The position numbers were made by a program, and so were the translations under genes. 15,916 bases of DNA from CAZFZQ01 sp964522845. Lineage in GTDB: Bacteria; Patescibacteriota; Patescibacteriia; GCA-002772895. Below, one piece after another: positions 13,018 through 15,916 of the stretch. Under the pieces are notes generated by a model, which did not search any database, was not told the origin of the DNA, and worked only from the letters and a program-made list of their open reading frames with translations. Location: the NCBI GenBank assembly GCA_964522845.1, contig CAZFZQ010000017.1, positions 1 through 15,916 on the forward strand. Reading direction: 5' to 3'. Numbering within the stretch: the first letter of the stretch is position 1; every line of letters starts with the position of its first letter.

Positions 13018-13341
13018 TTAAAAAGTTAAAACTTTATCACATTCCTGAACGAGCGTGTACAAATCTTTCAGTGTGCTTATTGGGCAGGTATTAGTTGCTT
13101 CTTGATTTCTCAATTTTAGGCAAGTACCGCATGCCATAATTTTAGCTTTATCCGATTTTATAAATTCTTCCGCTTGTTCTTGAATATTGAATTTTTCAGA
13201 ATTGCCATTCTTATACTCTACGGCTTCTCCAACAAGAAAAATCTTAACCTCATCGCCTTGTTTGATGGAAAAATTCGCCAAACGAAAAATATTCCATACG
13301 GTTTCAGGATTTGTTTGACTGATAATGATTCCTATTTTCAT
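13018..13341 (-). CDS. DsrE/DsrF-like family protein
   Basis: A 107-residue soluble protein. The N-terminus MKIGIIISQTNPETVWNIFRLAN, the strand VKIFLVGEAVEY, and MACGTCLKLRN with Cys71 and Cys74 (plus Cys86) match small DsrE-like proteins. In that family the cysteine after the third strand carries sulfur in relay reactions. The CxxC arrangement leaves open a thiol/redox role instead. No tusBCD, dsr or other sulfur genes are nearby, so the pathway cannot be assigned. There is no SD; a TATAAT at 13364-13369 gives a leader of roughly 16 nt. A terminator follows on the same strand. Confidence 0.8.
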   Translation of the reverse strand: MKIGIIISQTNPETVWNIFRLANFSIKQGDEVKIFLVGEAVEYKNGNSEKFNIQEQAEEFIKSDKAKIMACGTCLKLRNQEATNTCPISTLKDLYTLVQECDKVLTF

Positions 13342-13363
13342 GATGTTTTTGGTTATTTGATTA

Positions 13364-13369
13364 ATTATA
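13364..13369 (-). promoter_or_regulatory. Probable -10 of the DsrE-like gene promoter
   Basis: A perfect TATAAT on the minus strand, about 22 nt upstream of the ATG. No good -35 is visible; the -35 region falls in the arm of a 28-bp inverted repeat (13380-13407). Confidence 0.5.
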
Positions 13370-13431
13370 TTGTAATCTAAGGTTTAATGGTGAAAAATAG
13401 TGTAAAATTTATCGTCCCAAAAATATTTTAG

Positions 13432-13515
13432 TCCCCGAGTCCCGTATCGCAGTACGGGATAAACTCCGCGAAGCGGAGTCCCCGCCAAAGGCGGGTCCGC
13501 CTCGGGCGGAGAGGG
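13432..13515. repeat. Cluster of four short GC-rich hairpins
   Basis: Four adjacent perfect stems: CCCGTA/TACGGG (13441-13458), ACTCCGC/GCGGAGT with a GAA loop (13463-13479), CCCGCC/GGCGGG with an AAA loop (13481-13495), and TCCGCC/GGCGGA with a TCG loop (13496-13510). CCCC at 13433-13436 and GGGG at 13513-13516 could close them as a multibranch structure. The GC content is far above that of the surroundings. Confidence 0.75.
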
Positions 13516-13588
13516 GCTACAATAAATTTAGCGAAAATTTTTAACTCTTCCGAATGTAACCCCTCCACAAGGTCGGGGGGAAAAATTT

Positions 13589-13824
13589 GATAGCGTCCCA
13601 ATCTACTGTTGCTGATACTGACTGATTGTAGCTCAATTTAGCGTCAATTTGGAAATTATCCTCTGTTGACATAGGATAGCAAAGGATAAAGAAGCTAAAA
13701 ACCGCCTATTTATTTTCTTTAAAATTGGTAAAAATATCTAAATTTAGTTAAATTTAACCGCCAATATTAAAGAATTGGATTATTTAAACTTATCTAAATA
13801 GCAACAGTAGATTGGGACGCTATC
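13589..13824. mobile_element. MITE, 236 bp, with 25-bp terminal inverted repeats and a 9-bp target duplication
   Basis: The 25 bp at 13589-13613 are the exact reverse complement of 13800-13824. Directly outside each end is the same 9-mer GAAAAATTT (13580-13588 and 13825-13833). No transposase is encoded, so the element would depend on one elsewhere. The end contains CCCAATCTACTGTT, which resembles the GCCAACTTACTGAT of IS1 ends, and IS1 elements commonly make 9-bp duplications. An IS1-family origin is therefore an inference. The interior is AT-rich with no recognisable gene. Confidence 0.9.
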
Positions 13825-13947
13825 GAAAAATTTACCTTTTTTAACTGCTATATTTCATTTGTTAATTATATGGCTAAATCTTAACAAATATCGGCAGTTT
13901 TATACACTATTTTTTACCATTAAACCTAATTTTATTATAGTTGCTTC

Positions 13948-13981
13948 AATATTCCTATATTCTCAAGAATGTAGGAATATT
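13948..13981. repeat. Long hairpin downstream of the CYTH gene
   Basis: AATATTCCTA (13948-13957) pairs with TAGGAATATT (13972-13981), and inside it ATTCT pairs with AGAAT (13959-13970). The stem is nearly continuous with a minimal loop. On the minus strand it lies 3 bp past the CYTH stop but is not followed by a T-run, so it may be a processing or 3'-protection structure rather than a classical terminator. Confidence 0.6.
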
Positions 13982-13983
13982 AT

Positions 13984-14538
13984 TTATATTTTTGCGGCCA
14001 TTTTTTCGTACATCAAATTATCATATCCTGTTGTTACCCGGTCGTCGGCGAAGATTTCCAGCGATTGCAGAAAATTAAACAGGGTGTTTTGGACGGCCAG
14101 ATCATCAACGCTATCATCCTGAACCATTTTTTCAACTTCCATAAAATTTCCCAGCTCCGCGACTTCATCAATGCAAATGGCCATGTCTTCATATTTGCAC
14201 GCTATTCTTTTTTTGTTTATTTTGAGCGCTTCGTGAAAATTCATGTCCTTAACTATATTGATGGCCTCCTGTTGATTATCAACAACAACTTCTCTTTCGG
14301 TCTTTATCAGAAAATTGTCGTTTATAAGGCGTTTTTTTACGGTTAAGGTGATAATGCCGCCGGAATTTCTGACCCGGGCAACCGGCGCCATATCAATTTT
14401 TGGATACGACACTCCTTCGGGAAGAAATATAACATCTTCCTGAATTTTTGGTTCGCCGAACACACAACCCATACTAATAAGTTTTTGTTTCAAACTGTCA
14501 ATGTCTTTAATCTTTGCTTTTACTTCAATTTCTTTCAT
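13984..14538 (-). CDS. CYTH-domain protein (CyaB-like / thiamine triphosphatase superfamily)
   Basis: A 184-residue protein opening with MKEIEVKAKI, which contains the CYTH signature ExExK (residues 3-7). Later family features are the charged strands VARVRNSGGIITLTVKKR and KTEREVVV, RIACKYEDMAICIDEVAELGNFMEVEK, and a C-terminal helical part. CYTH enzymes form an eight-stranded tunnel that binds a triphosphate with a divalent metal. Members include class IV adenylate cyclases, inorganic triphosphatases and thiamine triphosphatases. The exact substrate cannot be assigned. No SD precedes the ATG. The NUDIX gene lies 54 bp upstream on the same strand, so the two phosphate-ester enzymes may be co-transcribed. 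Confidence 0.87.
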   Translation of the reverse strand: MKEIEVKAKIKDIDSLKQKLISMGCVFGEPKIQEDVIFLPEGVSYPKIDMAPVARVRNSGGIITLTVKKRLINDNFLIKTEREVVVDNQQEAINIVKDMNFHEALKINKKRIACKYEDMAICIDEVAELGNFMEVEKMVQDDSVDDLAVQNTLFNFLQSLEIFADDRVTTGYDNLMYEKMAAKI

Positions 14539-14592
14539 ATTGTTTTAAAAAATTCAAAAATTAGACTGATGGGAGAGGAGGTTTTTTTATAA

Positions 14593-15045
14593 TTAAATAT
14601 TTGATTGCAATATTTGCTTGGCTTTTTTCAAGAATGCAAGATCTCTTTCTTGTATAAAAGGTCCCTCGTAATCTTCGGGTATGTCAGATGAAACTTTATA
14701 TATTGCTTCATCTAAAAATAACCAAACGATTTTAAAACCATCATTCATTTCGTCTTCTGTAAAATCGGGCGCCCCTTTTAAAATTATTTTTCCCAAATAA
14801 CAATATGATGTTTGTTTTAGATTATATTTCGAGCACAATTCAATAATTTGTCCAACTTCGCCAGTAACCTTAATTTCACATCCAACCTCTTCTTTAACTT
14901 CTCTATATAACGCTTTCATTTTATCTTCCCCATCGTCAATGCCGCCGCCTGGAAGTTTGTGGTAATTATATTTTGAAACGAATAGCAACGGCACCAGATT
15001 ATTATCATCAAAAAGCACGGCTCTTGAAGCTTCTCTAAATTTCAA
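14593..15045 (-). CDS. NUDIX hydrolase
   Basis: A 150-residue enzyme of typical single-domain NUDIX length. The Nudix box GX5EX7REUXEEXGU is complete: GGIDDGE, DKMKALY, REVKEEVGC (about residues 34-57). It is preceded by HKLPGGG and an N-terminal strand SRAVLFDDNN. Such enzymes cleave nucleoside diphosphates linked to another group; the substrate cannot be told from sequence. No ATG is available: the frame is closed by a TGA seven codons upstream. The start is therefore probably the TTG at 15045, with AAGGAT about 9 nt before it. This, and the serS scrap upstream, leave open that the 5' end was altered. Confidence 0.87.
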   Translation of the reverse strand: MKFREASRAVLFDDNNLVPLLFVSKYNYHKLPGGGIDDGEDKMKALYREVKEEVGCEIKVTGEVGQIIELCSKYNLKQTSYCYLGKIILKGAPDFTEDEMNDGFKIVWLFLDEAIYKVSSDIPEDYEGPFIQERDLAFLKKAKQILQSNI

Positions 15046-15162
15046 AGTTGATTTATCCTTGGGTCATTCTTTATCTTTAATTTCCTTTAACATCTCCATA
15101 TTGTTTTATAATTTTCATCCCGCAATACTCTGGTAGTAAAAGTTTCGCTTCGCTCGTTTTTA

Positions 15163-15369
15163 CTATTTTTTAATTACTTTCAATCCAGCGTACTTTTGAA
15201 GTATTTTTGGCACGAGGATGGAGCCATCCTTTTGCTGGTTATTCTCCAATATCGCTATTATTATGCGGCCGAGGGCGAAGGCGGTGCCGTTTAGGGCGTG
15301 GACGTATTCGATGGTGGACTTGGGATAGATTCCCGTCTTTTTGCAAGGCACACCATTGTATGTAATTTT
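15163..15369 (-). pseudogene. serS: C-terminal fragment of seryl-tRNA synthetase
   Basis: About 68 residues match the extreme C-terminus of SerRS: STIEYVHALNGTAFALGR carries class II motif 3 with its Arg, and ILENNQQKDGSILVPKILQKYAG is the usual end (compare ENYQxxDGxxxVPxxLxxYxG). Motifs 1 and 2, the tRNA-binding arm and most of the catalytic core are absent. The only start codon is a GTG at 15351 with no SD. Homology stops at the end of hicA (stop at 15372), as if the 5' part had been replaced. An intact serS must exist elsewhere if this is a real deletion. A misjoined assembly is the alternative. Confidence 0.85.
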
Positions 15370-15371
15370 TA

Positions 15372-15587
15372 TTATTTTATAAAATCGTCTTTTTCCAGTC
15401 CCGATTGAAATAAAATTGATTGGAATGTCCCATGCGGTATTTCTTTTCTGGTCATTTTTACGATAACAGTACGAGTGGCGCCATTTTCTTTACGAAATTT
15501 GCCGTGCGAACCTTTTTGAGAGACATAAAAGAAGCCCTTGCGCTTAAGGACTTGAAGAATGCGTCTTAATGTAATTGGTTTAGGCAT
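15372..15587 (-). CDS. hicA: HicA-like mRNA interferase toxin
   Basis: A 71-residue toxin of the HicA/YcfA family, a small double-stranded-RNA-binding fold that cleaves mRNA. MPKPITLRRILQVLKRKGF is the typical helix. SQKGSHGKFRK carries the conserved catalytic His28 in a GSH motif, and the end PHGTFQSILFQSGLEKDDF is the family's usual C-terminus. The ATG at 15587 is chosen over an in-frame TTG at 15599. It overlaps the end of hicB by 8 bp, the coupling typical of toxin-antitoxin pairs. The antitoxin gene comes first. The toxin looks full length and intact. Confidence 0.9.
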   Translation of the reverse strand: MPKPITLRRILQVLKRKGFFYVSQKGSHGKFRKENGATRTVIVKMTRKEIPHGTFQSILFQSGLEKDDFIK

Positions 15588-15798
15588 GCCTAAAAACAAA
15601 CGGGACGATATATGGCCGCTCCACTTTTGTTATTTTTGTTAGAGGTATATCTTCAAAATACAAATCAAGCGCTTCTGCGAGAGCGTCAAGAGCTTCTTTT
15701 TTATTATCGCCGAAGCTGGAAACGCCAGTATTGAGGTTCCAGGAGACATAGTGCTTCCCTTCTTTCCACACGACATTTTTTAAATCAATTTTGCGCAT
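15580..15798 (-). CDS. hicB: HicB-like antitoxin
   Basis: A 72-residue protein directly upstream of hicA. VVWKEGKHYVSWNLNTGVSSFGDNKKEALDALAEALDLYFED matches the partial RNase H fold of HicB (strand, strand, G-[DE]-x-K/EEA helix). It lacks the C-terminal ribbon-helix-helix or HTH domain of longer HicB proteins, so autoregulation through its own DNA-binding domain is not evident. It would neutralise HicA by direct binding. No SD is present; a promoter lies just upstream (15819-15848). Confidence 0.87.
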   Translation of the reverse strand: MRKIDLKNVVWKEGKHYVSWNLNTGVSSFGDNKKEALDALAEALDLYFEDIPLTKITKVERPYIVPFVFRHA

Positions 15799-15818
15799 AG
15801 GTTTTATTTTATGCTTTT

Positions 15819-15848
15819 ATATTAACACGAATAGCAAGGAAAAGTCAA
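15819..15848 (-). promoter_or_regulatory. Promoter of hicBA
   Basis: On the minus strand TTGACT (15843-15848) is followed after 18 nt by TAATAT (15819-15824), or after 17 nt by TTAATA. The predicted leader is about 14 nt. Confidence 0.55.
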
Positions 15849-15870
15849 ATTATTGCGACCACCTTGTCGT

Positions 15871-15914
15871 AGCCAAATGATAATTTCATAGTAGAGCCAA
15901 ATAGAAATTTCATA
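15871..15914. repeat. Imperfect tandem repeat of 20 bp at the window edge
   Basis: AGCCAAATGATAATTTCATA (15871-15890) recurs as AGCCAAATAGAAATTTCATA (15895-15914), 17 of 20 identical, with a 24-bp period. Multiple short end repeats of this type are known from IS21-like elements, but the window ends here, so this is only a possibility. Confidence 0.55.
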
Positions 15915-15916
15915 CC

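Larger units (their letters stand above)
13380..13927. repeat. Outer inverted repeat enclosing the non-coding block
   Basis: The 28 bp at 13380-13407 match the reverse complement of 13900-13927 at 26 of 28 positions. The pair brackets the hairpin cluster and the MITE. No target duplication is visible outside the arms. The whole 13342-13983 stretch has no supported coding sequence. Confidence 0.75.

Noticed and set aside
13859..14346. Plus-strand open frames beyond the MITE and across the CYTH gene
   Set aside because: AT-rich and of low complexity, no ribosome binding site, partly antisense to the CYTH gene.
15061..15160. Short peptide frames and a weak hairpin between the serS fragment and the NUDIX gene
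   Set aside because: The peptides are 11-13 codons without support, and the AGTAAAA/TTTTACT hairpin lacks a T-run in the direction of the flanking genes.
1..15916. UGA read as glycine (Gracilibacteria/Absconditabacteria code)
   Set aside because: gltX ends at a TGA at the family's normal length, and the genes do not contain in-frame TGA codons that need reading through.
1..15916. tRNA or rRNA genes
   Set aside because: No cloverleaf with a T-loop motif and no conserved rRNA stretch was found by eye; a tRNAscan-type search would settle it.

Overview
The window looks like chromosomal DNA of a Candidate Phyla Radiation (Patescibacteria) bacterium, most likely of Parcubacteria type. The grounds are AT-rich, tightly packed genes, many of which lack a Shine-Dalgarno (SD) sequence. 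Several peptidoglycan genes are present. Short GC-rich palindromes of the form TCATTCCC...GGGAATCCAG are scattered through the DNA. TGA acts as a normal stop codon at the end of gltX, so the standard bacterial code is used. The lineage call is inference from gene content and style, not from a marker gene.

Layout. 1-913 (-): 5' part of clpB, cut by the window edge, with a perfect CIRCE operator upstream. 1103-1543 (-): unknown protein. 1677-3482 (+): ABC exporter. 3490-3632: three terminator or palindrome structures between convergent genes. 3644-4195 (-): exported 3D-domain protein. 4397-7834 (+): overlapping run of a WecG/TagA-type glycosyltransferase, gltX and an M23 endopeptidase; its first gene appears to be leaderless. 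7921-10328 (-): ftsQ and alr, separated by a paired palindrome and with alr carrying three palindromic insertions. 10408-11304 (+): two unknown proteins with strong SDs, the second with a zinc ribbon. 11376-12869 (-): GHKL (Hsp90/MORC-like) ATPase. 13018-13341 (-): DsrE-like protein.

From about 13380 to the end the DNA looks accessory. It holds a non-coding block with a MITE (perfect 25-bp terminal inverted repeats and a 9-bp target duplication) inside a larger inverted repeat. After that come a CYTH protein, a NUDIX hydrolase, a C-terminal scrap of seryl-tRNA synthetase abutting a hicB-hicA toxin-antitoxin pair, and a 20-bp repeat pair at the window edge.

Shared themes. Alr (D-alanine supply), FtsQ (divisome), the M23 peptidase, the 3D-domain protein and the glycosyltransferase all concern the cell envelope and division. 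The most striking result is in alr: two identical 53-bp palindromic elements lie in frame but are read in different frames, and a third, unrelated palindrome is also in frame. All three fall in loops where the protein appears to tolerate extra residues. Further copies of the 53-bp family lie in the clpB leader and between alr and ftsQ. No tRNA, rRNA or CRISPR array was seen.
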